DNA from: Anastatus disparis
Lineage: Eukaryota; Arthropoda; Insecta; Hymenoptera; Eupelmidae
NCBI GenBank assembly: GCA_017163975.1
Contig: JAFFSR010000229.1
Location: 10,062,001-10,126,000, forward strand
Reading direction: 5' to 3'
Length of the DNA stretch: 64,000 nt
The translations under genes and the position numbers were made by a program. Position 1 is the stretch's first letter. Every line of letters begins with the position of its first letter. A model generated the notes under the pieces. The model saw nothing but the letters and a program-made list of their open reading frames with translations. It had not been told where the DNA came from and ran no database searches. Below, piece by piece: positions 50,201 through 64,000 of the stretch.

Positions 50201-51480
50201 AAATTACACGGAAGATTAAGAAGAGCGAAAAATCCTATACTACTGTACCCGTACGCAAAACAAAAGAGCTTTTAAAACACTTGACGTTCATGCACACAGT
50301 AAGAACAAAACACTTCCATCAATTGGCAAAGGTAAGAAAAAAAATCGGAATATCGTACATACGTAGTTTGAAGAATATCTTCCTATAGCCTCTTATCCAA
50401 TTATAAAAAAAAAAATGTTCATGGGAAAATTTTCTATCCCTTATAAACGCGAATATATACGCGTGTGTTTGTGCATCGATCTTTCTTCGTGTAAACCGTC
50501 CCCACGCGTGTATGTATCCAGAAGTTTTTTATTCATTGTTTCTTATAATACTGACACACGGATTTTCCCCGAGAAAGTAAACCAACGTGCGTATGTCTCG
50601 AGTACGCGTACACTGCTAAGATTCGTATTTATATGAACTGCGCCAAAGCGGACGTTTACTTTTCTCGCTTTTTTTTATTCTCTTTTTGACGTTTTATTTT
50701 AATTTTTTGGGTGGTGCGTGATCTTGTTTACCTGAATTTTTTATTTGCTTTTAGTATTTGCAATTGATTGATTGAAAAGTTTCTTATATGACTTTTTAAA
50801 TTTATTATGAGTGGAGTATTTATTAGAATAAAATTTCACTTCCAATAAATAATTGGAAATTGTTGTATAGCCAAATTAGAAAATAATTTTCTAAATAAGA
50901 TGAAAACTCAGGGCAAATTAGGAAAGTTTTAAATTTTCTTTTTTAAGTATGATTTTTTGTTCATCTCTAGTAGTTAAATTTAAAAAAAAGACAATTAAGT
51001 AATCAACAATTGTTACAGTAAAATTTCATAAATTAGAGTAAATGGCGTAAGTGTTAAATTGTTCCAAGAGATAATTCATATTTTTACGGTATATATTACA
51101 AGTATCGTGATTTTTAAAATAAAAAAAAAAGAAATTTGTTTGACTAATTACCAATTTAATACGCTTTTATTTGACAAAAAAAATTCAATTTTCCAAAATA
51201 AAAAAGGTTACGTATCTATCAGTGTATAAAAAAAAAATTTAATGATCAGAAAGTTAAAAATTATCAATTACGATAATCAATTTCGACCATCTAACTATGA
51301 TTAATTACCAAACTACAAACTTCCTATGATTTATTTGTTATAATCAATCCTCTAAAAAAAAACCAACATATCATAACCAAAAAAAACCAATAATACCAAA
51401 AAAAAATAACTTTCTCATCCAAAGGAAAGATGAAAAAAAAGTACCCAAAAAGAGTATACATACATAACTTGTCAGCCCTT
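47289..51480. other. Gene-free DNA upstream of the 52-kb exon
   Basis: AT-rich with CG-containing patches near 47770-47800, 49300-49530 and 50440-50620. No coding frame is convincing. If the exon at 52.28 kb starts a gene, these patches are candidates for its upstream control DNA, which is inference only. Confidence 0.4.
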
Positions 51481-51839
51481 TCTCCCACTTAAAATATCTT
51501 GTTTAGCACGCATACAGAGAGAAAATTTCTCCGTATTGGTGATAAAACGCATGCAGAGCGTCAGCAGAGCAGCATACATATACATAACATACAGCGAGCA
51601 TATAAGCGAGTACTTTTTTTTTCTTCTTTTTCTTTTAACAGTGAGCGGCATGGCGTCAACGAGAGAGGAGCAACAGGTGGAGGGGCGTTTTATAAAGTAT
51701 ACAAGCTTAAGGTATAGAAGCCTATGGTGAGCATATATATATACATGAAAAAAGAGAGGGGAAAAAGAAAAAGAGAGAGACGGAGAGAAAGAGAAATGGA
51801 GAAGGTGTATAGTATATAGTTATACACCTGAGGGATAGT

Positions 51840-52280
51840 AACTTCCTGCCGGCGTGTCGGTCTTTCAGTCTTCGAGGACGAGCGTTACAATACGGCTCGG
51901 TGTGTGATAGCTCGGGTGAACATTTTACCTCTTTTTTTTTTATCTGTGCTGTGAAATAAAAAAAAAAAAGCTGAATTTTAGTTTTTTTTTTAAATTGGTT
52001 TCGTTCGATAAAAAAAAACGTTTGAATACAAGTGTTAATTTTTTTTTCTTTTTTCTTGGTAACAAGAAAGAAAAGAAAAATAAATAAAAAAAAAACTATG
52101 AGGTTCGAGGGGTACATAAAATAGACAAAGTTTTGTGTTTAAAAAAAAAAAGAAGCGAGTGCAAAAGTATAAATTTTTTTGAAAAATTAAACTAAAAAAA
52201 AAAAATTTAAACAAAGTGGTGAAAAATAAAGAATTTACGACAAATTTTTTTATTCGACAAAAAAAAATAATAGACTGAAG
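51840..52280 (+). promoter_or_regulatory. Likely transcription start region and 5' leader of the 52-kb gene
   Basis: A less AT-rich core at 51843-51920 contains TTTCAGTCTTC at 51863, which fits the arthropod initiator consensus TCAGT, followed by GAGGACGAGCG. From 51925 to 52280 the plus strand is purine-rich with long A and T runs, typical of an untranslated leader in such genomes. No TATA box sits at the right distance. The true start site cannot be fixed from sequence. Confidence 0.4.
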
Positions 52281-52350
52281 ATGATTAGGATGGAATTGAA
52301 GACTATACTATTGCTACTGGTGGTGACGACCGGCTTAACTGCTACGCAAG
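52281..52350 (+). CDS. Signal-peptide first coding exon of an unidentified gene
   Basis: From the ATG at 52281 the frame reads MIRMELKTILLLLVVTTG and then LTATQ, after which GTGCGT makes a good donor (phase 1). Read on without splicing the frame stops after four more codons, so a splice is needed. A short basic N-terminus, a run of leucine and valine, and a small-residue cleavage zone (TGLTA-TQ) are a textbook signal peptide, so the product is probably secreted or a membrane protein. A second ATG at codon 4 could also be the start. The next exon is not visible up to 64000. A signal peptide gives no clue to the family. Confidence 0.6.
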
Positions 52351-55300
52351 GTGCGTTGTAAACACATACGTATACATACGTACATATATATATGTACACA
52401 CGCTTTTTTTTTTTTAATGTCATATTAACACACGTGTTGTCGTCGTCGCGCTCCTCAGACGTTACATACACGACGACTACGACGAGCTTTATACGGCAGC
52501 TGCAACCGTTATATTACCTTAGCTCATATATATATATTTCTTTCTCTTTCTATCTCTCGCTCGTTTTAACGATTTCTTCGGTTTTACTAGGTTTATTGGG
52601 ATCTCTCGAGAGATGTCCATTTAGCTAACTGTGAATATATATTGAGTTTAATATTATTTCCTACTTTTTTTAACAGTTTTTATCCTAAATCATAAGCAAA
52701 TGTTGTATACATAAGTTTTTATGTATGGTCAAATGAATTTATTTTAATACGATTTTATAGAAGTTGTTATTAAGGGTTAAACTGAGTACGTGATAATGTG
52801 GCATTAAAATAACCGTTAAATTTTTCAATCGAATAGTTTTACTTATTTTCTTTTATTAATCACATATGTAAATTTTAAAAGAAAATTTCTGTTAATAAAA
52901 TGAGTAATAATTAACTTTTCTCCCTATCGTAAAAAACTTACGTGTGATTACACACTTAAAATCTAAGATCAAGCTAACGCCTATACCCGTTTCATTTACC
53001 AAAGTAACATTCATTTTCGTTTTGCTTTTTTTCTAACCACGAGATACATATATGATTACTGTACGAGAAACTTATTATTCGCGAGATAGAATTTTTTTCT
53101 CTAAAAATCCAATTTTATACTATAATTTCGCTTTATAATTGCATTCCGAGTAATTTTGTATATTTAAAAATTTTCAGCCAACGCGCATACCGATACTTAT
53201 TTTTTTTAAACTTTTTTTAATAACTTTAATCATTCACTTAGTTAATTTTATGCTTTCAGCTTGCAAAAAAAAGGCGAACGTTTAATTTTAACCTGATTTT
53301 TGAGAGAGAGAGAGAGAGAAAAAAAATACAATAATTTCAAAGTCAACTATTTTAACAGTTAACTAATGCCAGCAATTATTCTTGAAAAAAAAGCAAAAAA
53401 AAAAAATAATAATAATTAAAAAGTATAATAAACGGACTGTTTAAAGCGTTTGGTCTTTTGTAAAATGCCGTTTTGTTGTTGGAATTGAGTGTTTTAAAAA
53501 TAAACTGAGAAAGTTAAGACCAGTAGCTCATCTCTCCTTCTTTTTTTTCTTTATTTTAAGTGTTTTCTTAAGTTTACTGTAAAAACGGTAAATACCTCGA
53601 CGCTTTTAGACAAATTTCGCACATGCGAGAATTCAGTCTCAAGGCTTCTGTAATTATCGAAATATTCCGCTAAGCACACTTCGCCGATTGAGTAATAAAA
53701 CTGATTGACTGCTTGGTAATTTTAGAAAATACACGTTAATAGAATGTTAAATTGAAATTTTGAAGAATGTAACGATTAATTTTTTGTTTGATTTATCGTA
53801 AAATTCAATCTTTGATCAAATGTTATGAATGTTTTTTATAAAAATTTTATAAACATTATGAAGCTATTTTTGAAATGCTCCATTAGAGCTTTTTATGAAT
53901 GAGTATATTTCAAACATCGAATTTCTGATAAAATACACCAAACTAAATAAAAGTTATTAAAAAAGTAATAAAGAAAAATACCTTTAGAAAATAATTATAA
54001 TTGAGACTATACTAATCTCTTTATAAAAATACCATTTATCAAGCGTAAATAAAAATAATTAACTTTACACATCGGCACAGAATACCCAACACACATAGAC
54101 ATATAATTTAATCGTCAAAAAAAAAAAGATTGTCTAACGCAAAAATCATACTTTGTGCAATCTTCTCACAAGAAAACACACGAATAATCCCAAAAAAAAG
54201 TTATTCTACTCTCATACCAATTTCTTCGTCCACGTGCAGTCGTAGAGAAAATTTATACACATGAACACGTTAACATTTGAGATAATACATTCATATAAGA
54301 TGCATAACATATAATAATCTCGAGAAAATCATCCTTTGCACAAAAAAAGAAACTATCATCAACGCAATCTCTTAGTCCCCCGTCTAAAGGATTATTTTTA
54401 AGCGCGCGGGCTAGATGTTAATAATCGACGTATTCACCTTCTTCTAAGATGTACACGAATGCATATAAACACACATATAAATGTACATGTGTATAGGCAC
54501 GATATTAATATTATATTAAAGTGAAAGCGAAATATTTTCACGAATCCTCCGCCCTCTTCTCTATAGTGACACGTGCCCATTATACAGTCGAGGGAATATT
54601 AAAACGCATCATAATATTTCCCATCTCGCACACATACACATACATATAATACTAAATGTTTTGATAGTCAAGAAAAAAAAGAGAAAAATTATTTGTGTAC
54701 GTGATCATAAGTAAATATAAAAGTTTATTAAAATTTCAATTATTGCAAACACACCAAAAAAAATTACTAAATTAATAAATTAAAAAATTTTTAAAGTTAT
54801 TTATGCGTATATTATTCACATTTGGTTATAATATTATGATTTTTCATATGACATTGTGGGTGGGTATCGAGTAACACGCAACGCGCACAGTGGTTACTTT
54901 TCCATCTTTTTCTCTCTCGAACCTTTTTTTTTTCAAAGAATAAGTGTTGGTATAGAAACCGTATCTATATCATAAAGGCAGCGCGTAAAAGGCGGTGCAG
55001 CGCGGTCGCTGATCTCTTACTTTCGATTGTTCGAATGGTGCCTTTACTTAAAAGGGAGAACTGAAACAACATTAAACGAGAGTATCGGATTGTTTATACA
55101 CTTTTTTTTTAAACGTTTGCTTTTTTTCTTAATTGATTTCTAATATTGTTGTTGTTCGTTTAAGATTTGATATTTTTGATAATTAAAAAAGAAACGTTTC
55201 ATCGAGAGTTTAATGACAGGTCTGGTAATAAAATTTTAGATTAGATTCTTTTTATAATAATTTTATTTTGTTCGACACCGCAATAAACGCTGGGTAATTA

Positions 55301-58300
55301 GAAAATTCGAAGAAATAAGAAATTTATTAATAAGTACACTACTTCTTTTAGAAAAATAAATCGTACGGATATTATTTTACTATACGTTGAGCCTTTATGC
55401 TTAGTTTGTAGCAACGTGGACAAATACTAATGTGATGAAGTGATATTGTTATTGCATAAATTTTAGCTTAAAGAATAGCATAACTACTTTAATATTAAAA
55501 AAAAAAATGTTAATTATTTTGTATTTAAAAATCAGTATAAAAAATCATTATTAACTGCAAAACTCGAGCATCAACTTATTAATAAAAAAAAATCCACACA
55601 ATATTCACTTAATTTATTATCCGTTCAATACCCCTTTAAATCAACACTTAAGCATAAGAAGAGAGGGAAAAAATACTAAAATCGTTCTCATTGTTTAATA
55701 ATCCAAAACACTTTTGCATACATAAACAATCAAACTTCGAAATGAGCTTTAGCGTTCATTACTCTCGTATGCATATATATACACTCTTGCAAATATCTTA
55801 TATGTATCGCTTCAGTAATAACAATTACAAGAGCATTTATAATTAAAAGATGCACACACGTATATATAATACAAAAGCAATTATAATATTTCGTCGCTTC
55901 CGCATTCTCTTTAATGTTATATTACAATCAGTTGCGTACATATACACACATAATGCAATATTGCGACGTTGCTTTTTAAACGCTCTTCATCGCTTCTTCT
56001 CTTTTCTTTTCCATGTGTTCGTTATGCACTATCTTTCTTTCTCTCTCTGGCTCGACAATTCGTATTATATATTTTAAAGTATGCGATGTTTCTTATTACG
56101 CATATAGCGTTCCATCATAAACTAATTATCTATCTAATGGGTTTAAACGCGCATATCTGTCGGAATAATTTACGGCTCTGAAAAAAAATAAGGTTCTTTA
56201 TGCAGGGATTAGGCGTGGGCCTAACGTACAATCGATATAGATATGAATTATGCGGCTCGTTGGCTAATGAGGTTTTTAATGGTTTTCTTTTTAAATATGC
56301 GATTTTCACTCGTTGGAATTTTAAGAATTTTTCGATTTTTAAGTAGGTATTGGCAGTTTACTGGAAATTGAAATTTGTATTGTGACTTTTGAAGAATATT
56401 ATTTTCTTAGAATGACGCGAATATTCAATCGAGACAATCGTTGACGTAATTTATTATAAGCAGATGAACTAATAGTATTATTCAATTGCATTGTATTTAA
56501 AATGAATTATTGATTGAAATAACTTTAATAATTTCAAGCTATCGACAGCGTGCTTTTTGTTTTATTCAAATTGAACTCAATTAACATTAAACTTAATGCA
56601 CATTTAAATATTTCCTTTTCTATATGAATTACAATAAAAAAGAATTTCTGGTTTTTAAAGAAATACAACGCTAGTTAATTAATTGAATTCCAAATGATTT
56701 TCAAAAAATTCTTTAAATAATTCTTGTATTTTCAATTAAAATTTTTAACAATCACAAAAATTCTTACACACTGTAATTTACACTGAATACCTGCTCATGT
56801 AAATGTTCAATAAAAATGTTCATTAAATAAGAAAAAAAAAAGAATGTCCGGTCGTAAATAACGTCAGATCGTCTGCGCGTAGTAATACGAAAAAGTTTTT
56901 CCCGTTCTTTGGCCGAAAAAAAAGAAAGGTATAAAGGTCCTCTTTCTTTTTTTTTTTTATTTTTTCGTATAAAAATGAAAACGAAAAGAGATTCCACATC
57001 ATCGTTATGCGCCACTGAGTTCCTAAGTCAACCTACTGACCAAGTAACGAAAAAAAAAAAGATTCAAAAAAGAAAAGACCCGTTGCAACTCGAAAAAAAA
57101 GGAAAGAAACTTGAAGGTTTTTACTAATTACTTCTGGTTATGAATATGGTTTTTGTATTTTTAATACGCGAGGTCAGTAATGTGGCAAAACAGGAAATAA
57201 CGCACGTTAAGGAGGCCCTTGAATTAGGGTAATGTTTATTCAAAATGATAATATATGGGTTAAGAATTCTATAAGATAGTAAGATTTCAAATTAGTAGAA
57301 TCAAAATTTTATTTTTTCATTTGAAAAATTTCATAAAATACGTAATTTAATATTATTTTTTGTGTATAGTCAGTGTACTTCATGCTTTGGAAAAATATAA
57401 TTAACCGATTATAATTGAAAAGGTACACTAAAAACATAGGAATTGAAATTAGTAGAATCAAATTTCCCTTTTTTTATTAAGAGAATTTCATAAAGTACTT
57501 TATTAATATCATAAAAGTATAATCAATGTACATGTCTAAGAATAAAAGAATATAATTAAACTAATTGAAAAGGTAGACTAAAAATATTTACTAATAACAA
57601 ACCACCTAAAATTTTCTATCTTAAATCATTATCACAATTAATTGCATACTCTAAAAACATAAAAATAGTATTTGTTAATCAAAAAGTAACAACATCCAAC
57701 GATTAATGTTATTATTCTAAAACTACGCTCTTAATTGCGCTTGTTCACACAGATAAACGCGGCGCATTAAGAGCCAGCAGCCACAACAAAGAGTTTCCAA
57801 ATAATTCAACCCACTTAACTTCCGCTCGTTTTAGAGGCCCGTACATATGTACATGTATACACGCTGCAGCGTTAAAAATCTTTAAAACTTATCACAAAAG
57901 AGATTGCCATATATAATGTATATATATAAAACAAAAGATCTTAATTCGACCTCCCATAGTCATTTCAATTAAGACACGTTAATGTGACCTACTAATACAT
58001 ATATACGTATGAAATCTTAAGATTATATATACATTAAATAAACAATTTCCCACGTTTGTTAGAAAAAATAACGGATTTTTTTTATATCGTTCAAGTCTCT
58101 TGGTCAGCGTATATTTTGACTGATGTAAGAAAAGAAAATTTAAAATGAAAACACGTGTAAACGAAGGTCGTAAGTGCAAGTGTAAGCGTGCCACTTTGAT
58201 CGGGGGACATAGATAAACGAGGAAGGAGGACGATTTTTCTGCTCGAGTATTCTTATTTTTATTTTTCCTTCTTTAATTGTTTAGGAGAGCGATAGCGCGA

Positions 58301-61300
58301 AACGAAAAAAAAGCTGTTTAGGAGGGTGACTCGTTTTGTACTGGAGTAGTTTATTGAATTTTTTTATAATTCTAAATACAGCTTTAGTTAAAATTGAAAA
58401 TTAGTTGTATATACACTATTAGAAGTGATTTAATATATTGTTACCTTTACTTAGAACAATGTAATTATATATTTCTTCAATTTCAAAATATTTAAATTAA
58501 TAGTTCGACTAAACTGTTATTTTCATATTGAAACATTAATCTAAAACCAATAACAGCTTTTTGTTTATGAATTGCATCTTGTAATAATCCAAAAAAAAGT
58601 GCTATTAAATTATGATATAATACCTATTTCAATTATTTAACTTAATTACCATAAAAATTACGTAGTTCATTACGTCAAAAGATATAAAAAAAAGCGGCAA
58701 TGTTTAAACAATCATTGCTATAACTATTTCAAAAACATTTAAAAAGGAGAGAGAGAAAAAAAGAAAAAGTACACGATAAAAGAAAAGGCGACAATTTTCG
58801 CAAACGGCAATCCGCAACACCCAGCAGTTTTAAAACGCGGATCTCGAAAAGAAAAGCGCATGTCGGCCTGGCAACCTACATTTATAACGGATGCAAGCGA
58901 TTCGTTGTAGCGGACTTGTATATATATATATACAGACGTACACACACATATATATCTATAGAACCGATCTCGCGTAATCGTTAAAGAGAAATGCCTTCTC
59001 TTCGGTGAGCTCTTACGTTTTATCGATGTGTATATATATATTTACGTATATATATATATATAGTAAAAGGTCCTTTTATTAACGCGACAATTTTCTCTTT
59101 CTTGTCTTCGAGTAATGAAAATAAAGTAGAACGATTGATTGTTTTAAGGAAAATTGGAAATAATTGAAAAATTCTTTAGTTGATTAGGATGATTGAGATA
59201 TAATGTCTTGTTTTTTCTTGTGATGATGATGATACTTTTAAAGGTCATGATTACATTATGGGGTTATTGAAAATTATCAAAGGTCGGTTTGCTACTAAGA
59301 GATTAGGTGTACTGAAATATGCAAAAATTCATCATATAAGCAATTGAGAAATTATTTTTCAATTTTTATATTTTTTATTCTTTTTTCTAATATTATTGGA
59401 TTGTATTTCTTGTACCATTTACTCAGAAGAGAAGCAAAATCATTTCTCATTCTGTGATTCAAAATCTTTACACATCTAATCAATATCAAATCATAATAAA
59501 AATAATTTCAAAATATTATCAACTCAACCATAATAGAAGAAAGTAAAAATCAGTTTATAATAAAGTCAAACACACAATTTTCAATAAATCCAATATAAAG
59601 AGAACAAAAAAAAATCTATCAATTCTTTAACACTATCACTTGTTTTAACAAAACCACACAAAAGAAAAAAAAAAGAAGTAAAAAAAAGGAAACATTGGCA
59701 ATTGAGCTCTACAATTACATTGGCATTACAAAACAAATTCTTAGCATGGAACGCGACTTCCCCCAATTATTTAGCACAGCAAGTATCTCGTTCTTTAATA
59801 GACCAGACTAAAAGGGAAAGGAAATACAAAAGGTTTTTTAAAAGACAGACTTATAAAATACTTTAAAATAAGCATTTCATGAAAAACCGTATAAAATGGA
59901 AGAGAACAGAAATAGAAAAAATTGAGATTAAGAGGCATTTTCTAATCGTAGAAAATCTCGCGTTTCAAGATTTCTTTCGGCTCGCGTACTATCGATTTCA
60001 CATACACATGAATATCTCACGTATATACAAGCCCTGTTTTGATTTTCATTAAAAACAACAATTCCGTCGATCGTACTTCATTTTTTATTCTTATCAGATG
60101 TACACACTGTGATCAAAGCTTCGTAATTGTCATTTTTTCACGCTCAACTAAACTCGCTGCTTAAACAAACGTTGCAGCGTACATGCAGGGAACGAGGTTT
60201 ATAATTTTATTTATTTGTGGCTTTTACATCTAGATATTTTTCGATAAATTGTACAGCGCGAGCCTTTCGTACCGAGAGCATATTTAATGGATTGTCTAAG
60301 ACGTGTGTTTAAGAAAGATTGTATAGAATTTTAAAGGGAAGAGACTGTGTATGATGGTTCAAAATATAAAAGAAAGAAAAAAGTAGTTCGATCCTTAATG
60401 CTCATGCATGGTAATTCTTGACATTTTCAAATTGCTCGTATAGTATGTTATTAGCTAAAGGACTATATAAACAGAATTTAATATTATTGGCGTCGTGTGC
60501 AATTATACAATTATCAAGTTTGTAGTTTCGAAAGATGAAAAATATTAAATGAATGACCAGTTTTGATTTCTAATAATTAAATGAACTTATAAAAAGTAAA
60601 CATAATTCAATGCTATGAAATTTGCACATATTTCACTAGCACCTTAAAAATATTCTAGGAGCATTCTGAAATTAAGTAACTGCTCATCAATTAAAAATTT
60701 TCATAAATCATCACGAAAGAGGCAAGCCAAAATGAACATATCCTTTTGTCCATGGCAATCTGCAACCTCCCCGGAAAATTTCCCCACGCTTGAAGAGGTG
60801 TCCAATATTGCAGCAATATCATACGTACATATATGAGCATCGACTATACCGTTTTCACTTTATTACTTACAACTCATATTAGGCAAATCAGTAAGAGTAA
60901 TCTCTTGTATTGGCTGTACGTACACAGACAAAATGTCAGGTTACAAGGTGCTTTACCCAATTATCCGGCGGAAATTTGCGACGTTGAAATTCGCCTCTTA
61001 TCGAGCCTTTATTTCTTACCTTTTTTCTCTTTCGCTTTAACTTGGTTTCCGTTATTTTTTTTCATCAATGTTGGATCGTTAAGAAACGATTTGCTCGCAA
61101 TAACGTTAATTGTATATTGTACGTGTTGAAGTGTTCGAAAGGATTGATGATTAATTATTTGTAAATATTTTTAAAATGTTTTTCACTGTTTGTGAATAGG
61201 AAATTTTTCTGTTGAAATTTTACACACGAGTACGTTAAATAAACATAAAATTGTTTGCAACTTCAAATTTTCGTGTACTTTTAAAAAACAAAAATTTTTT

Positions 61301-64000
61301 GTCAAATTTACATGCAAAATGTGTATTGCTATTAGAAGTGTCTCATAACTTAGAATTACACGTTTCATTATTTAAAATTGCGTATTATTCATGAATTTTT
61401 GTGTTGAAATTTTAATCTCAAAATTAGCACAAAAATCACTTGTAAATTTTGACACGAAAAAATTTACGTCTCACCTCGAACACAAATTAAAAACAATGTG
61501 ATGATGTAGTTGATGTTAATGCATTTTGTATTGACAAAGTCTAAAGATATTTACATTCGTTTCGTGTAACGATTGCATTCTTATTATACAATTTATTATA
61601 TATTACAATTATATATTTATATTATTACTATTGAAGTAGGACTTTGATTTTGCCATTCATTGAATGCTTAATATTGATTTCAATCATTTTAATATTGAAA
61701 TAGTAAATTCTATTATTATTTAAATTCTATAATTATTCAAAATCACTGATAGTTTATTGTACTTTTCTTAAACAGAAAAGAATTTCAAAAAAATTAAATA
61801 ATCTCTGTATTAACATCTTAAAAAATCGAAAAACTATCAAATCCCACGTTTCATTTCATCAAATAAATGAATAAACATAATCTTCTATGATTGTTACATA
61901 ATTAAACATACAAATAAAAAATCTAAGTATCAATAAAAATGAATTTTGTAATTCAAAATACGCAGTCGAGAAGAAAAAAAATAAAAGAAACATCATTCTC
62001 CAACTAAATCTTGATACACTATTGACTTTAGCACGCAACGCAACACGAAAATAAAGAGAGAAAAAAGCAGCTAAGTAGTAGTGTGCAAAGCTTGTTAAAA
62101 AAGAAAAAAACGTAGCGTGGATTATCTTTTTGGTTTCACCGTGCGCGGCACTTCCTTTCTGTCGTTGCAGGAAATGACATACGGTAGAGGACTGCAAGAG
62201 TATTAAAAAAAAAGCGAAAGAAAAAAAAAATTAAATAAGCGTGTGGGTGTACGTTTCGCAATAATCGTCTATATGTACGTGCAGTCACATACACACACGT
62301 TAATTTTGCATGTGTAATGATTGTCGTTGCGTAGCTGTCACATCTTTTTTTTTTTCATTTTTACTTATATGCATACAATTGACTTACAATCATATGTAAT
62401 GATGTGTGTAAATACATCGTCTTTTCAATTTAGAATGGTATACGCATATCGTACATTGATTTAATAACGTACGGAGTAAAAGTAAGCTTGCGACACTTTT
62501 TTTTCATTTCGGTATGTATCATTGCGTCGTTTTAGAATAAAATCCAAATTAGTGGCTTTCAGACCAATTTACGTTGTAAGACACGTTGGCAATCATTATT
62601 AGGATGATTTTGTATGTTTTCGTTTGCTCGTTGTAATGATTATCTAATGAGTTTTTCGAATATACACAAATGTATCTGCTATTGCGTGCATGCGATTAAA
62701 ATTTATTCAGTATAGGAAATTTTAAAATTAATTTGATTGCCAGCTCGAAAAAAACAACAATAATTAATCCGTAATAATGGTAACTTTATGCCGATTATTA
62801 CGCAATTACGTAATGTATGTTTTACGTTTTTAAATATAATTATTAGATGAAAAATTGATAATTTAAAGAAAGTATGTGATTTTTTTACTTTTCTTTTTTT
62901 CTTGATTTTATGCATATTTAGAAAATGATACACGCGAAATTTAACTGTCGGCTAAAAAAAAGAAGAACTTTCATTCTTAAATTATATAAAATTTTCTTTC
63001 CCATCCTAAGGCCTACCGTACGTGAACAATTATTTGGAAAGCTTTTTTTTTCGTTAACAATTACTTATGTAAGGAATTAGAAAGAAAAGATTTTTATGAT
63101 AATTGGAAAATAAATAATCTGTATATTATTTAACTAATATTTTTGCGTTCGTGTATTAAGTGTTGTTTATTGTCTTTCAACAAAAACGCAATTTTGCGGG
63201 AAAATAATCGGATTTTAAGAATCGAAATTTCACAAAGAAGTTAAACTGTTTTAAATAAACTATAATTTTTATGCTTTTTTTTTTTATTTTTGCACTTAAA
63301 TTATTTATGAAAATAAAATTTATATTACTTTACAACATCCTAATTAAACTTAACGAGCATCTTACTCGGAATTTGTTCAACGAAATTTGTTGCTTCTTCT
63401 ATCCTCGAGTAACGAACTTTAAAGTAAACCTCAACATCTTCCATCTCGAAAGAAAGAAAGAAAGAATTGGAAAATAAAGAAATAAAAAGGAAAAAAAAAT
63501 CTTTGCACTCCAGAACAATGCACGTCTTGGGAATCCGCTCCTAGAGACTTTAACGCCTGGGATTGTACATAACATAACTGCTACCATAAATGTATGGCAA
63601 ACATCATTCCTCGCTCGACTGCACATATACAATAATTTATATTTATAATAACGCGATGCGCTTACGGTATACACGCGTCACTTTTCAAAAATTCGTGAAT
63701 ACATTTCCATACGACGGATAATTGTCGACAATTAAAAAAAAAAAAGAAAATATAAAAAGTATCTGTCGGCGCGCTTTCTACCCGCTTTAATTTAAACTAT
63801 CAAGAGGTGTTATGTATATGTGCAATTATGTTTTATTCAAAAGATTCTTGTGCCGTACACGTGTAAGGGATAAAAGATAATAAAGAAGGAAGGAAAAATA
63901 AAACATATTCATAAACACGATTCGTGCGGGTTGTAGCTTTGCGGATTACGTAACGGGGAGAGTATTCTTCATATTTTTTTTACACTTTCTAATAAGTCAC
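52351..64000 (+). other. Probable long first intron of the 52-kb gene
   Basis: No further convincing exon appears in 11.6 kb. The stretch contains a GA microsatellite at 53302-53319, AT runs at 58920-58930 and 59030-59061, and CG-containing patches at 54395-54425, 54870-55030, 58180-58310, 58775-58915, 60725-61050 and 62030-62300. Frames at 56764-57127, 60833-61129 and 61859-62197 are low in complexity and overlap on both strands. The patches might be intronic enhancers; this is not shown by the sequence. Confidence 0.4.
53302..53319. repeat. (GA)n microsatellite
   Basis: Nine GA units, followed by an A-run. Confidence 0.85.

Noticed and set aside
51722..52117. 131-codon frame on the minus strand
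   Set aside because: It is the complement of the purine- and A/T-run leader before the 52-kb exon; its translation is Phe- and Lys-rich low complexity.
61859..62197. 112-codon frame on the minus strand
   Set aside because: Mostly hydrophobic Phe/Leu runs from T-tracts; no domain and no start context.
1..64000. CRISPR arrays, operons, prophage or bacterial insertion sequences
   Set aside because: Spliced genes, SINEs and microsatellites show animal nuclear DNA. The 165-bp ladder has no constant repeat with unique spacers.
1..64000. Integrated virus segments (for example polydnavirus-type circles)
   Set aside because: No viral gene family or excision motif is recognisable; the neprilysin genes look like ordinary insect genes with introns.

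Overview
The window is nuclear DNA of an animal, almost certainly an arthropod. It is strongly AT-rich, its genes carry introns with GT...AG borders, and it holds tRNA-derived SINEs, MITE-like fold-backs and microsatellites; there are no operons or bacterial signals. A hymenopteran, perhaps a parasitoid wasp, would fit the tandem secreted neprilysin genes, but that is inference from family knowledge and the sequence alone does not prove it.

Left third (1-25.5 kb): three tandem plus-strand genes for M13 zinc metallopeptidases (neprilysin-like). Gene A (1421-10442) enters from outside the window and lacks its 5' exons here. Gene B (13364-18808, 728 aa predicted) and gene C (20684-25374, 729 aa predicted) are complete. 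I rebuilt them exon by exon. The last six exons are 212, 177, 495, 292, 251 and 342 nt in all three genes, with the same phases, so they are clear tandem duplicates. B and C begin with a 5-nt coding exon (ATGAG) spliced to a hydrophobic leader exon, which predicts secreted enzymes. All keep the zinc ligands, catalytic Glu, Asp, His and Arg, and the C-terminal CxxW. Gene A has HEIAH where B and C have HEMTH.

Mobile DNA is concentrated around these genes. Two copies of one element in opposite orientation (1-1327 and about 2363-4518) flank exons 4-6 of gene A. The right copy contains at least ten degenerate tandem monomers of about 165 bp. Intron 6 of gene A (6.5 kb) also holds a giant 1.47-kb fold-back and several smaller hairpins. 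Five SINE copies, two TTAA-flanked MITEs, two TA-flanked fold-backs and a MITE family ending in CCCTGGTAGAAA are spread over the window.

Right two thirds (25.5-64 kb): no multi-exon gene is visible. The region is A/T homopolymer-rich with AT, CA and GA microsatellites and scattered CG-containing islands. The one credible coding piece is a signal-peptide exon at 52281-52350 (+) with a GT donor and a likely 5' leader. Its next exon is not found before the window end, so 52.35-64 kb is probably a long first intron. Most open frames in this part are low-complexity accidents.
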